DNA of 64,000 nucleotides, from assembly GCF_905475345.1 (NCBI RefSeq), contig NC_066601.1, forward strand, positions 3,298,001 through 3,362,000, read 5' to 3'. A model generated the notes under the pieces. It made no database searches and was not told where the DNA came from. It saw only the letters and a list, made by a program, of their open reading frames with translations. The position numbers and the translations under genes were made by a program. This stretch comes from Vespula vulgaris. Its lineage: Eukaryota; Arthropoda; Insecta; Hymenoptera; Vespidae. Below, piece by piece: positions 48,158-59,150 of the stretch (its first letter is position 1; each line of letters begins with the position of its first letter).

Positions 48158-51100
48158 ATGGCAGTTCACAATGACCAATGCTTTCTACACGAGGACACTA
48201 GGACCACCAAGAGCAAAGTTATACTCGTTCCTCGAGCAAACGCGTTTCGAATTGAAACCGAGCTCGATGGGGTTTAATTCATCTTGAAATCCCATGATTC
48301 ATGCGTAGGTCCCATGAGAAAGGCAACGAGCCAGAAAAAAGATTTGTCTCCGCGACGGTGGCCAAGTCTAACAAAAAAGCAAGCTCTCGAGATATGGGAT
48401 ACTATGAAGTAGGTTTCCTTTCATTCGATCGAAGCAATTCGATTATGGCTTTCCTCTCTTTTTCTTTTACTTGAAAAGGAACACCGTGATGTTCGTTTAC
48501 GGTATAGAAATTAAATTATAGTCTGACAAACGAATTCTATTTCGAGTTTCTGGTAATGGAAATATGCTTTCCGTCTGTCTACGTCAAATAGAACTTGTAA
48601 CAATGGAATCTCGAAGATAAGTTACAGGTAGTGCTTCTAGGATTACGTAATGTATCTTAACCCTGTCATCTCCTTTAAGGTAAGTACATATATTACAAAT
48701 GTGTTCACGGTAAATCTAATCTACGAGTTTAAAAAGGAATTCGTCATCGGTAAAAATTATTGTAAAACAATTCGAGAATAGAAAACAATTGTATTCTTCA
48801 GAGAATGATTCTTCAGAGTTTCTTCAGCGTTATTCAGCATTTTGAAGTATCGTATTTTAACGATTGTCATGTTATAGATATCTACGTAAATATACGTATG
48901 TAGGTATTATATCGAAGAGTTATTTTTGGTTAACAGTTAACGACGGCATGAATCTTCAAGGCGAAAGAAAAGAGAAGAAGTAAGAACGTCAATTAAACTT
49001 TCCAGTCTCTCTTTCTTTTCGTTTCTTCCGTTGATTAACTTTGGGCAAGAGTAAGAGAACGTTTTCGCGAGAACGTTGTTTCACCTTCTACTTACAATCC
49101 CGAACGTGTAGCGTCTTCTTTATGCGTTTCCGCGTGAGATGAAATCATTGCGATAATGAAGACTTCTGCTCTGTTTCTCGGCCAGTTCATGGATTATTCG
49201 GAAGTAATTCCTGAGTTTGTAGTAGGTAGGTGAGTCTCATCTAACCGTCGACGATGCTCGTAAAGAGCCCCAATTATTTCCGAACGATCGTAATAACGGC
49301 TTTATTTGTGGGACAATTTCGCGTCGGAGCTTGGCAAACTTACAACCTAGTCGTTCGGCCATATACCTTTAAAAACAGTAAGAAAGTTTAAACTTTGTAT
49401 GCATCACGATTGCCGCCAGAAATAAAAATGAAAGACAGATCGAAGAACGAATCCAATTATTCTCGTTTTATCAAAGTATTTTCTCTTATTATCGACGATT
49501 AAAATAAAAAAAAAAAAGAGAGTAAAAAGAAATTTCATCTTTTTTCTTTATAAATTGTTCATAAAATTCACGTAGATATGTGTATATAAATATGCGCGCG
49601 TGTGTGTGTATGTGTGTATTGTTTCTCCTCTTTCGTACAGTCTACTTGTAATTATGTTTTATTATCTTTTTTTTTATCATTAAAGATTATCATCGTATTA
49701 TCATCTCTTACTTGAGAAATTATTTCAGTATGAATCGTCAGTATCACATTTTATTGAATACGTTCTAAAATCGAACCATTTCCCTTAAGAGATACTTGAC
49801 GTGGTAAGAAGAGAGGATTCTTGAGATCGAATTTCGAGAAAGAACGAGGAAGAATTCAGGCGGGAATTCTCTTGCGACGAAATACGATTCGAAAGACAAT
49901 GGAACGCTTAAATTCGCAAGAAAATCGTTGGATCGAGGGAAGGTGTTATCGAACTGTTCGATCGAATAGCCCATTATATGCAGATATCGCTGAGGGATAT
50001 CGAAATTCACTTAAACCGGATATGGTATGACTGTCGTTACTGAAATTAACCGGCGTGTAATCGTTTCGTTGCAAACTGTCGAGACTTGAGACACCTTAAA
50101 CGGCAGACTCAGAGGTGCGAAATCTGCGTGTTTCTGGGACACTCGCATTACTCTTCGTGACTCGGCTTGCAGGGCAAGGTGCGAAATCCATATTTGGTGG
50201 CGCTTCGATAAATCTGCTCGCGAGAAAAGAATTCTCTTCTTACTTTCATCTTCGACATTGTTCTTTTTCTTATTCTCTCTGTTTATTACCAGCTTGCATC
50301 GACAAATCGAGTGCATCGATCTTTTTCTTCCTTTCTCATTCGAAAAGAAAAATTTGCAAAGGATATAATCCGTTTTTTTTTCATTTTATTTTTATTTTCC
50401 TTTACTAATACACGCATATGGTATACTTACTTCGATGAAGATTCGATAAAAAAATTTACCCATTTCATTTTATCTCGCTCTTAGAAAACGTATGTTCGAA
50501 GATGTCATCCATCAATGCTAACAAAAGTACAGTAAACTCACATCAATGATGACAAAATGATGACTCCAGTAATATGCAGAAACATCCCTTGGATCATTAC
50601 GGTCGTATAGAAATTCGTAGAAGATTTCAGCTTCCTCCTGTTCGTACCACCTTTATTGAAATCCGCGAACTCACCGAAAGACGTGCTAATGAGCAAGACG
50701 AAGCCGCTGATTACAGACCAGCGGAAAGACGGCTGCATCGTAGCCGTAGATCGAGGGAGCCAATGGCGAAACTGCCATTGCCGTTCCGCAAAACGGGTTA
50801 AGTGGTAAAAGAGGACCACCTAGCGGGTACTCGCTAAATCCTTTACCTTTTCTTTACCGAAGAAAAAAAAAAGAGAATAGAAGAGTACTTTTAGTTGGCA
50901 GATGTCTCCGAAAGACCAAGAAGACGACGTTGATATTCCGAAGAAAGTGTCATAATCTCGAAGCTTTACCTTTCTGACCAGCTGTCCAATTTACCAAAGC
51001 CGCGAGAATTCGCACGTAAATGGAACTCCGAGAACTCTAATGCCTCACCACCCTCAGATAGCGTAGCTTAAAGTTTAAGATATGTACGAAAGTAAAATCC

Positions 51101-51474
51101 TTAAGGGCGGAAGAAGCTTGCAAAGGCGTTGAGAAGGAACTAATTTAATGATCTGTTCGCACGGCTACACTTTTTTGTAAAATTTGAGACTCTTAACCGG
51201 GCTGTTGGATTTGTTAAGGAAAGTTTGCAAATGATTGAAAGTGGAAAATGATGAACGTGGAAAAGGTGTTAAGTATTGGTTCAAAGTATTCGAACCACAT
51301 CGCCGAATCTTTTCTTTTCGTATCTTTCTGATATGTATAGCGTATAACTTGTTCTTTATTGCTACTTTATAAACAATTAATCGATAAATCACTATTTTCT
51401 AGAGTTAAATACAAATGTTATCATTGTAGTTTTAATTTGTGCTGAAGATTATTTTAAAAAGAGAAGGAGAAAGG

Positions 51475-51480
<6 letters not shown>

Positions 51481-51512
<32 letters not shown>
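51481..51512. repeat. (GA)n microsatellite
   Basis: An uninterrupted GA array of about 16 units. Confidence 0.95.
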
Positions 51513-51516
<4 letters not shown>

Positions 51517-51920
51517 AGATCATGAATGTCAGAAAAGTAGGAGGAACAATCGGTAGCACTAGTCCATTCAGTCGCGCCCTATTCGAGCCCTTCGTTCATT
51601 CACACCCGACAATCTTCAAAGGCACGAGTCAAGACGCTTTCCTAGTAAGAATAAAATTTCTAGAAAAGGTAGAATCTTTCTCCTAGGAACTTACTACTAC
51701 CGGTTCGATTTTCAGCACGTGGAAAAAGTTCTTTTAAAACCCTTTTCTACCTCTGCCAATCTATTCGAGAAAGAACCTCTGAAACTCGCCTAGAGTCCAT
51801 TGAGAAATTCATGGAAAGGTAGGTACAATGGCCGACGTAGAAATTCGCTTTTCTTGTTACTTCGGCTTCCACGTTCCCTTTGGCAACGCCTATCGTCGTG
51901 CTTATCTCGACAAATCTTTC

Positions 51921-52002
51921 TCCTTCTTCTTCTTCTTTTTCTTTCTCTAACTTTTATTTCTATTTTTTCTTCTTCTTCTTCTTCTTCTTCTTCTTCTTCT
52001 TG
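51921..52002. repeat. (CTT)n microsatellite
   Basis: CTT triplets in two blocks separated by a T-rich interruption. Confidence 0.9.
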
Positions 52003-52856
52003 AAGAAAAAAAATATTAGCAAGTTTCATTTGAGACTAACGTGCAGACCACGGTAGTAGCAGCAATTTCATAGCAAGCATTGACTGCGGTAAGGCGACAC
52101 TTGGCTCGAATGAATTGGCAGGAAGCCCGCGTCGCTTAACTCCCCCTTTCAATGAGATTATCATCGGTTCTTGGGTCCTCTTCTACGAGACACCGACTTC
52201 ATTCTCCATTGTCAAGAGCTACTATACGAACGAGTTCCTCGACTATTCCCCGATGCAAATGGCTTCTACGAAAGTCTCGAGGACGTCTCACCGGACTCGT
52301 AACGCTTAACTTCGAACAACTTCGACTATGCGATCTCTTGTGGTGATGTAACTGTAGCTGTCTTTAGTAGAAATTTCTTTCATTTTCTTTCTATCTATAT
52401 TCGAACACTTTCGTTCTAAATTGCAATCGACAAAAAAAATCGAGAGAGAGAAAAAAAAGGATAGCAGCTGTTATCAGTTATCATTGTAAAATAATATATT
52501 ACAGATATATCGAAATATATCGTAGTTCTCCGAATTGGAATGAGGAAAAAGGAGAAAAAGGAGAAAAAAGAGAAAAATAGTAGCTATTTAAGTAGCTCTT
52601 ATTAGCTTTGACGATACTAAACTTTAACGTCGGTATGTCCTCTATTTTACGCATTTGTTTAGAGATTATTAACATACTTTCGTAGATTCATTTGCATAGA
52701 AGACGGCACGGCACGTAACAGGGCTCTAATAGATGAGGAACACGAAGTAGGCGGCTCACGATGTTTACCATGAACTCTCTCGCGATTAGCGCATTTAGCG
52801 GCTGGTATCAACTGACCGCATAATCATCGTCGTATGAACTGGAATAATGCTTACCG

Positions 52857-52858
52857 CA

Positions 52859-52893
<35 letters not shown>

Positions 52894-52950
52894 AACCTCT
52901 CTCTTTCTCTCTCTTTCCCCCTCCACTTTCTCTCTCTTTCTCTCTCTTCC
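52857..52950. repeat. GA array and CT array forming an inverted repeat
   Basis: A GA block (52858-52893) is followed within a few bases by CT blocks (52897-52948) whose AAGAGAGAGAAAGAGAG pattern is matched in reverse complement at the far end. Confidence 0.85.
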
Positions 52951-53754
52951 ATACACATGTTCTCTCGACTAAACGAATTAGTGGTGCATGCAACGATCAT
53001 TTCTTTTTTCCTTTTTCGTTCGAACGCAGGCGCACCGAGACACTTTCAGATGTTCATGGCTGGTAGGTACGTTGCCCCGTGTACTTATCGATTTGCACAC
53101 GGTGTCCCACACTTTGATGTTAAATAGCTCGACCTCGCCTAATTAGCTTATTGCTGAAATTAGAATTTACTTGTGCTTCCTTTTCCCTTTGACGTCAGAT
53201 AACGTTTTTTGCAAGTGATAAGTTTATGATAAAATTATTATAAAACTGCTTGTCGAAATGAGAAGACGATTTAATTTTGTTAAGAATTAAAAATAATGTA
53301 ATCGTTAAGGTATCTCGTGGCATTAATTTCCAATCTTCGTTATCTTTCTTTCTAAGCGTTCGATTATCAGAAACGAATACACGTCTTGTTTGGGATTAAT
53401 CGACCTTAAATCTCTGGATAGTCAGGTTCACGCCGTGGACGTGTTAACGAGCACGTTGTCGCAGATAAAATCGAACAAGGTCTCGTGAGCATTCATGAAT
53501 TATAATTGCTCTGTAATTAATGGGAAGCACGATATTGACAGGTGGTCCAGGCACGTCCCTCTTTCAGCCGTGTCCGGTGTTACGCAGCATCCCCTCTCCT
53601 CCGACATTTGACCACTACCATGGACGATTTTTTCGAGACTTAATTATCCCAAGTGTTGTACGCGTAATTACCGTTACCTGGTCGATCGATCTCTTAAAGA
53701 ATACCAATAAAATGATTTCCAATAAAATAAAAATATGGCAAGTCGATTTAACGA

Positions 53755-53785
<31 letters not shown>

Positions 53786-54203
53786 AATCATTGTCACGAA
53801 CATATTGATAAAGGGACTCTCTGGTAACACTTATTCTCTTATTAATTTTATAATTTGCGTATTACAAGGTACATCGAATAATAATGCGGCCTTCAACGCA
53901 TAAAATACAAAAATCATGAGTATCGTGATCTTGCGCTATTTCATTTAGTTGGAAGTGGATATCGGACTTATTTGTAAATCACACTAGGGTAGTCTACAGA
54001 ATCGGAGAGAGTTAATATTAGAAGTGAAATACGTTCTAATTGTAAAGTTTCCATATTGAATTCTGATCGGATTTTTCGTCAATGCACTAGATCGACACGT
54101 TGATACATCTACAAAGTTTCTACATGCTTACTTCTTAGATTAGACACACAGAACCTAATTCGGCTTTAACCTTAAAGAGCGAAGGGCTTTGGCATGGAAA
54201 AGA

Positions 54204-54209
54204 TTTATT
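54204..54209 (-). terminator. Candidate poly(A) signal for the Hasp-like gene
   Basis: TTTATT on the plus strand is AATAAA on the minus strand. It lies about 260 nt after the stop codon at 54471-54473. Confidence 0.35.
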
Positions 54210-54220
54210 CCCTTAAGTGT

Positions 54221-54305
54221 ATTTTTTTTTCTTTTCTCTTTTTCTTTTTTTTCCTTTTTTTTTCATTTTTTCTTTTTTTTCTTTTTTCTCTTTTAACCCT
54301 TTTCC
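54221..54305. repeat. T-rich pyrimidine tract in the 3' flank of the Hasp-like gene
   Basis: TTTTTTCTTTT-type low complexity; A-rich purine when read on the coding (minus) strand. Confidence 0.8.
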
Positions 54306-54470
54306 TCCTTGAAAAAAAAGCGCGACGCGCGTTACAATGCGTGCCGACGAGGGACGACGATTACAGCTAATACCGTATATTGTGTGAGTGTGTATACATC
54401 GCCTAAAATTCGATTGATATCGATAAATGACTTAATAAATTCCGTTAATATCACAACACTTGAAACTTTA

Positions 54471-55758
54471 TCACTTGATCTCGTAAATATCGAGGTTACC
54501 CTTGCGCCTTCTCGAAGCCGACCAACTACTTTTCGTATGATCGTACGATTCTATCGAACGTTTTACATTCTCTCGATATTCATCCTCGTAAGCGTTGAGA
54601 TACAAGTTCTTTAAGAAGATTTGATTATCTAGCTCGGAGGCTTTGAGAAATCTCTTGGCACGGCTTTGCTGTTGAGCTTCCAGTTCGTTCAGAGTAAATC
54701 CCTGAGCGTTGAATCCATCCGCATCCTTGAAAGTTTCTTCCTCTTTGATCTTCGATCCCGCTTGAGGATTAGATGACACCTTCAAAGACAGGAGGTTCCT
54801 TTTTTGACGAGTAACATTCGTATCTTCCGAAGCATTTCTAATACGTTTGCTACGATGCTTCGGTGCCCCTTCCTTAGCTGGAATCTCATTATTCAAGACC
54901 AAATTGTCTTTGGTGGACGTCGTCGACGTTCCGTTTTCATTAAAATCGATATCCGACGTTGGCACCAGGAACGTCGTTGTCTCCGTTACCGAGATCTCCT
55001 CCGTTGTGTTTAATTTATTTTCTATGATATGTTTGAAAAATGCATACATCTCGCCAACAGTGAACGCAGTACCATTTCTCACGGTGAACTTATCGATCTT
55101 CATTTTTTTAATTAATTCCTCAGTCGCGTTACGTGCTTCCAACATGGACAATTTTTCGGACACGTAACTGTTGACAAAGTCGTAGAAACCTTTGTAATAA
55201 TTCTTCTTACGTTTCTTCTTATCCTTCGATTTTTTATTCTTCTCACCGTGAGACTGACCGCTCTTCTTTCTAGACTCCTTGCGATTCTGTTTCTCGTTCC
55301 ATCTCATCGATTTATTATAGAATCTCATGATCCTCTCGAATTCTCTCTTCAGTCTTATAAACTCTCTTTGATTTCTTATTTCGAAAACAGATCGCCCCCT
55401 GCCCGATCCATTCTTCCTCGACTCGGTCAAATCAACGTGGAAGAAGTTTTTGCTCATAGCGTTTAACAATTCGTGCATGCTGTTATTGGTGTTATTTTTC
55501 GGCTGTCTCGCATCCATGCGTTCTAATTTCTTATAAACCATTCTTAAGAAATCGACGATCTTTTCGTCGCGATTCCACGTTCCGTTACCGTGGTTGGAAT
55601 GTTTCTTCAATTGCAAGGACGTAGTCGAATTCGTACCATCCTCGTTCTCTTTCGAGGATCCATTGAAACCCGCAGGACGTTTCTCGTGATCGCGTGCTTT
55701 GATCGATTCCAAATGCAATAACTTCTTACCGACCTTCCTGAAAAACTCGATAAATTTC
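54471..55758 (-). CDS. Hasp: Hasp-like gene, coding exon 5 (last)
   Basis: It encodes residues 664-1092 and the TGA stop (54471-54473), after acceptor TTTTGCAG. It is cysteine-free and largely charged, with many N-X-T/S motifs, a Lys-rich segment (820-853), a predicted helix near VGEMYAFFKHIIENK, and furin-type sites at 966-969, 981-984 and 1030-1033. The sequence is not repetitive at DNA level, which argues against a chance frame. Confidence 0.85.
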
Positions 55759-58683
55759 CTGCAAAAGATCGAATAAGGTATTTGATATTTAACATCGATG
55801 TTCTAAATAGACAAATATTCTCTCGATGGTCTTACTTGTAATTAGCCGCAACATCTTCCTCGGTCGCATCAGCTATCGACCTTCGACGTCTGCTCCACCT
55901 CAATCTAGGATGCTGACCTAGAATACATTTGGGTAATTCTTTAGGACTCCAATTTCCACCGATACAAGTGGCACCGTTAGGCCCTTCATCGAGTACATAG
56001 CCCTTGTTACAGTCGTACATGATCTGCTTATTGTTAACAACCTTCCTAACGTAAGGCCGATAATCGTAAACCCCCATGTTGCCGACCAAATAGACTTTGC
56101 CATTTTCAATGAAACCAGGAAACGGGCAAAATACTTGAATGCAGGAAGGTATGTCACCGGTCCAATTGCCATATTGACATTCCACGGATATGGAATCATT
56201 TAATGGACCACCTCCGATTAATTCGAAACCATCCTTACACTTGAAGACAGCTTTCATACCATGATCCGTTTTGGGAGCTATGGCCATGCCATTTCTTGGT
56301 GCTTTTGGCATCCGCTTGCACCTGGCAGGTGAACAACTCGGTACTATCGACCAAGTACCATTGTTGCAAACAACTGCAGTACTGTTCGCTGCGAATTCGT
56401 AATTTTGTACGCAAGACACCAATAATTTCTCGCCGTGTTCGACAACGGTAATATTGTTTATGTGATCATTCTCATGGCTAGCCACAGTTATATGTCCATT
56501 TTCAATTTGGGGTACAACGCAAGGAGCCAAACATTGTGGCAAAGGATAACGCCACGTACCGTCTATCTGACACACGGAAGAAGCGTTACCTTCGAGTTTC
56601 ATATAATCGTTGCAACGAAAGATTATGCTCGCACCTAATCCAGTACCTGTCAACATCGACGTATTCTCCCTTAATTATACCGTAGTAAAAATATAACCGT
56701 CGAATTTTGTTTTTATTTAAAGATAGATAGATCGAATGGTCCAGCGAACATTTGTGTTACCATGAGAGACACGGTTCAACGAGGAAGAAACGCTTTAACC
56801 GAGCGTATGGATATAACGTAGCATATGTGTATAGTGGATATATTCGACTCACCTGCTTCGATATTTTCTATCCAACCGTTATAAAGAACCCCCGGCGAAC
56901 CGCAATTAATCTCTTGACAGGTGGGCGTTTTTCCTGTCCATTTTCTATCTGCTCCGCAACGTCTGGTCGCCGCTCCCACAACCGAATAACCGTATTTGCA
57001 CTCATAAGAGACTATGGAGTTATAAGCGTAGGAAGTATAGACAGCTTTTCCATTCTCTGGATTTTCTGGTTTAGGACATTGTACGGAAGTTACCTATAAA
57101 AGTTATAATTGTTTTGTTTTTTCGTCCGAATACCCGAGAACGATTGAATTAATTTAATCCTTATCACTCCAAATTTGTTTTTTTTTTCTTTTTGGTATTT
57201 GCCTTGGCTTGCTACTTGTGTCTGGTATTCGTATCGGCACTTACAACATTTTTATTAACGAATAACTTATCTTGTAAAAATTATCTAACGCAAAAGCATC
57301 ATAAATGAAAAGATAATAAAAAATTATCTTTCTTTAGCACGTCGAAATCGACAAAGCTCTCCTTTAAGCTCGGCTATATAATATTCTTCAAGTGATAAGG
57401 GTTAATAAGAGCCGACGAACGTTCGTATTTCTTACTTGAACGCATTGCGGTGACTCTTTAGGCATCCATGAACCATCCGTCAAACAGATCTTTTCAGCTC
57501 GACCAACCAATTCGTATTCGTTCGCACAGTGATAGGACACGCGACAATCGTACGTGTAACATTCACCTTAAGAAAACATGTATGGACAAACGATTATCTA
57601 AGTTTGAAGGGTAACAATGAGTTAATCGAAAATTAGATGGGCGAGGAATTAGTTTTCTTTTCTTTTTTTTTCATCAGTGAATGAAAATAAAAATTATGAA
57701 TGGACGTAGAAAAACATGTTAAATGTTTTAAAAATTGTTTACCAATGATCGGGCAATTTTGAAAATACCAAACCTATTATCATCCTATTCGTTTCAGAAA
57801 TATTCGTAGAATCTAAAAAATGTGCTCGATTCCTCTGTTTCGTTCAAAAAGAAAATGTATCGAAATGAAACGTACCAGCGTGCCATCCGTTCGCGATGTC
57901 CGCCGGTGGACCACAGTTTTGTGGTTCGCAAGTGATGTCAGGACCGAACCAACTAGCTATACCATTCATCATAAGACATTTAGCCTTGCGTGCACCGGTT
58001 GTTACATATCCATGATTACAATAATATTGAACCATGCTGTTTAGATCATAAGTCGTTTGTTCGAGCAACGCATTGTGTTGTGCATTTTTTATTTTGGGCG
58101 GCTGCGAGCAGAAGGAGTTCTGATCCTTCTTACAGGACGGCGTAGTACCGGTCCAGTGTCCATCGGCACGGCAAGTCCTTTCAGACAAGCCGACGGTGAA
58201 GTAATCTGGGTCGCAAGCGTAATTTGCTCGATCACCGAAAAATCGTCCAGTGATGGTCATTACTCCATGTTCGATCTCAGTCAACGGTGGACATTCTCTT
58301 TCAGGTTTGATGCAGGACATACCACAGGCACCGTCGCATCTACATTTCTTCTTCTTACTTTTGCAATCTTCATCGGTAGAACATTTCCTCAGGCACTTCT
58401 GTCCCAAAAGATCAGCTTGGTCCTGATCCCGTGGGCACATAGCGGACGGTGAATTTCTTGGATTCTTATATATACGACCATCGTCATCGATTTCAGGTTT
58501 CGGATGATAACTTTCATTATCGTCGTCGTCATCGTCATCGTCGTCGTCATCCTCCTCGTCGTCCCAATCGTCGTCGTCGTCGTCCGTCGCCTCGACAGCC
58601 GTTGCCTGTTGACGTAGCTTCGACTCCGAGGCTAAGAACTGCACGCAGAGGAATAACAGCAGAACTATAGCGCTTGGCTTCAT
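54471..58683 (-). CDS. Hasp: Secreted WAP plus eight-sushi-domain matrix protein (Hasp-like)
   Basis: Five exons (58683-57876, 57566-57436, 57093-56853, 56646-55836, 55758-54471) join in phase at GT-AG sites to give 1092 residues. There is a signal peptide (1-20), an Asp tract (34-55) and a WAP domain with eight cysteines (C83, C97, C101, C107, C114, C116, C120, C124). Eight CCP/sushi domains follow at 131-184, 192-252, 257-311, 319-372, 377-432, 436-498, 503-562 and 567-634. A basic RRRR site (646-649) precedes a 440-residue tail that is Lys-rich around 820-853 and carries RSKR, RQKR and RAKR sites. A WAP domain followed by CCPs is the layout of Drosophila Hasp, a synaptic-cleft matrix protein that helps localise Hig. 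Orthology is inferred from architecture; another sushi-repeat protein is possible. The ATG has A at -3. Confidence 0.9.
55836..56646 (-). CDS. Hasp: Hasp-like gene, coding exon 4
   Basis: It encodes the rest of CCP5, CCP6-CCP8 and the RRRR cleavage motif (residues 394-663 plus two bases). The acceptor is TTGACAG and the donor GTAAGA. Several N-glycosylation motifs (NIT, NST, NGT) are visible in CCP6. Confidence 0.9.
56853..57093 (-). CDS. Hasp: Hasp-like gene, coding exon 3
   Basis: It encodes CCP4 and the first half of CCP5 (residues 314-393 plus one base). The acceptor TTTTATAG and donor GTGAGT are both good. Sushi signatures are visible: YECKYGY, RRCGADRKWTG and PTC. Confidence 0.9.
57436..57566 (-). 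CDS. Hasp: Hasp-like gene, coding exon 2
   Basis: It completes CCP3 (residues 270-313). The exon is short, with acceptor TTAAG and donor GTAAGA. It contributes two extra cysteines (C272, C277) beside the four canonical ones. Confidence 0.85.
57876..58683 (-). CDS. Hasp: Hasp-like gene, coding exon 1
   Basis: It encodes residues 1-269 plus one base: signal peptide, acidic tract, WAP domain, CCP1, CCP2 and the start of CCP3. The donor is GTACGT. It ends in phase 1. Confidence 0.9.
58519..58584 (-). repeat. Coding Asp-codon (GAC/GAT)n tract
   Basis: GAC and GAT codons with a WDDEE interruption encode residues 34-55 of the Hasp-like protein. Imperfect triplet repeats in coding DNA often vary in length between individuals. 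Confidence 0.85.
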
Positions 58684-59150
58684 ACTTATTTCCTTAATCT
58701 TTCGCTAACAAGCAAAGAATAAAAGGCCCTCGGTCGTACACTCGACGCGATCAAAAAACGAACGATACGAACGACTCGATCGGATCTTCTCTACCCTTTG
58801 ACAACGTATTCCTCACATGACAACCCTTGATCAATTATTTTTTCACTCCAAATTTAAGCTCGATGACGCGACGATTCCTCCCGTTGCACGACCAACTCGG
58901 TCCATCGACGTCGACGTTCCGCGTCAGACGCGTTCGAGTTCAAACAGTCAACGATAGATTTCAAGCTCCCGCGCAACTCGAAGACACCAAGGACGCTCGT
59001 CGATTCTCTCACGAGCACGACTATTAATCGAGTCTGCCTCTGTTCGCCGTCCGAGAGGATTAGAACGCTTGCCCGGTCTCCTCTCTCACTCTCTCACTCT
59101 CTCTCTCTCTCTCTCGCTCTCTCGCTCTCTCGCTCTCTCCTATTCCCCTT
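58684..59150 (-). promoter_or_regulatory. Presumed 5' UTR/promoter region of the Hasp-like gene
   Basis: Directly upstream of the ATG on the minus strand. A GA/GCGA array (59084-59143 read on the minus strand) lies about 400-460 bp upstream and offers many GAGA-factor sites. No TATA box or initiator could be placed with confidence. Its role is inferred from position. Confidence 0.35.
59076..59145. repeat. (CT)n/(CTCG) microsatellite
   Basis: CT units with CGCTCT variants at the right end. Confidence 0.9.

Larger units (their letters stand above)
48001..54203. other. Non-coding stretch, no gene seen
   Basis: It contains TA plus GA arrays (48080-48157), GT alternation (49588-49620), GA (51481-51512), CTT (51921-52002), a GA/CT inverted pair (52857-52950) and a CTT array (53757-53782). 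A balanced island at 53400-53660 carries ATTCATGAATTATAATT and TAATTAAT words. No exon-like frame with a recognisable domain was found. Confidence 0.5.
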
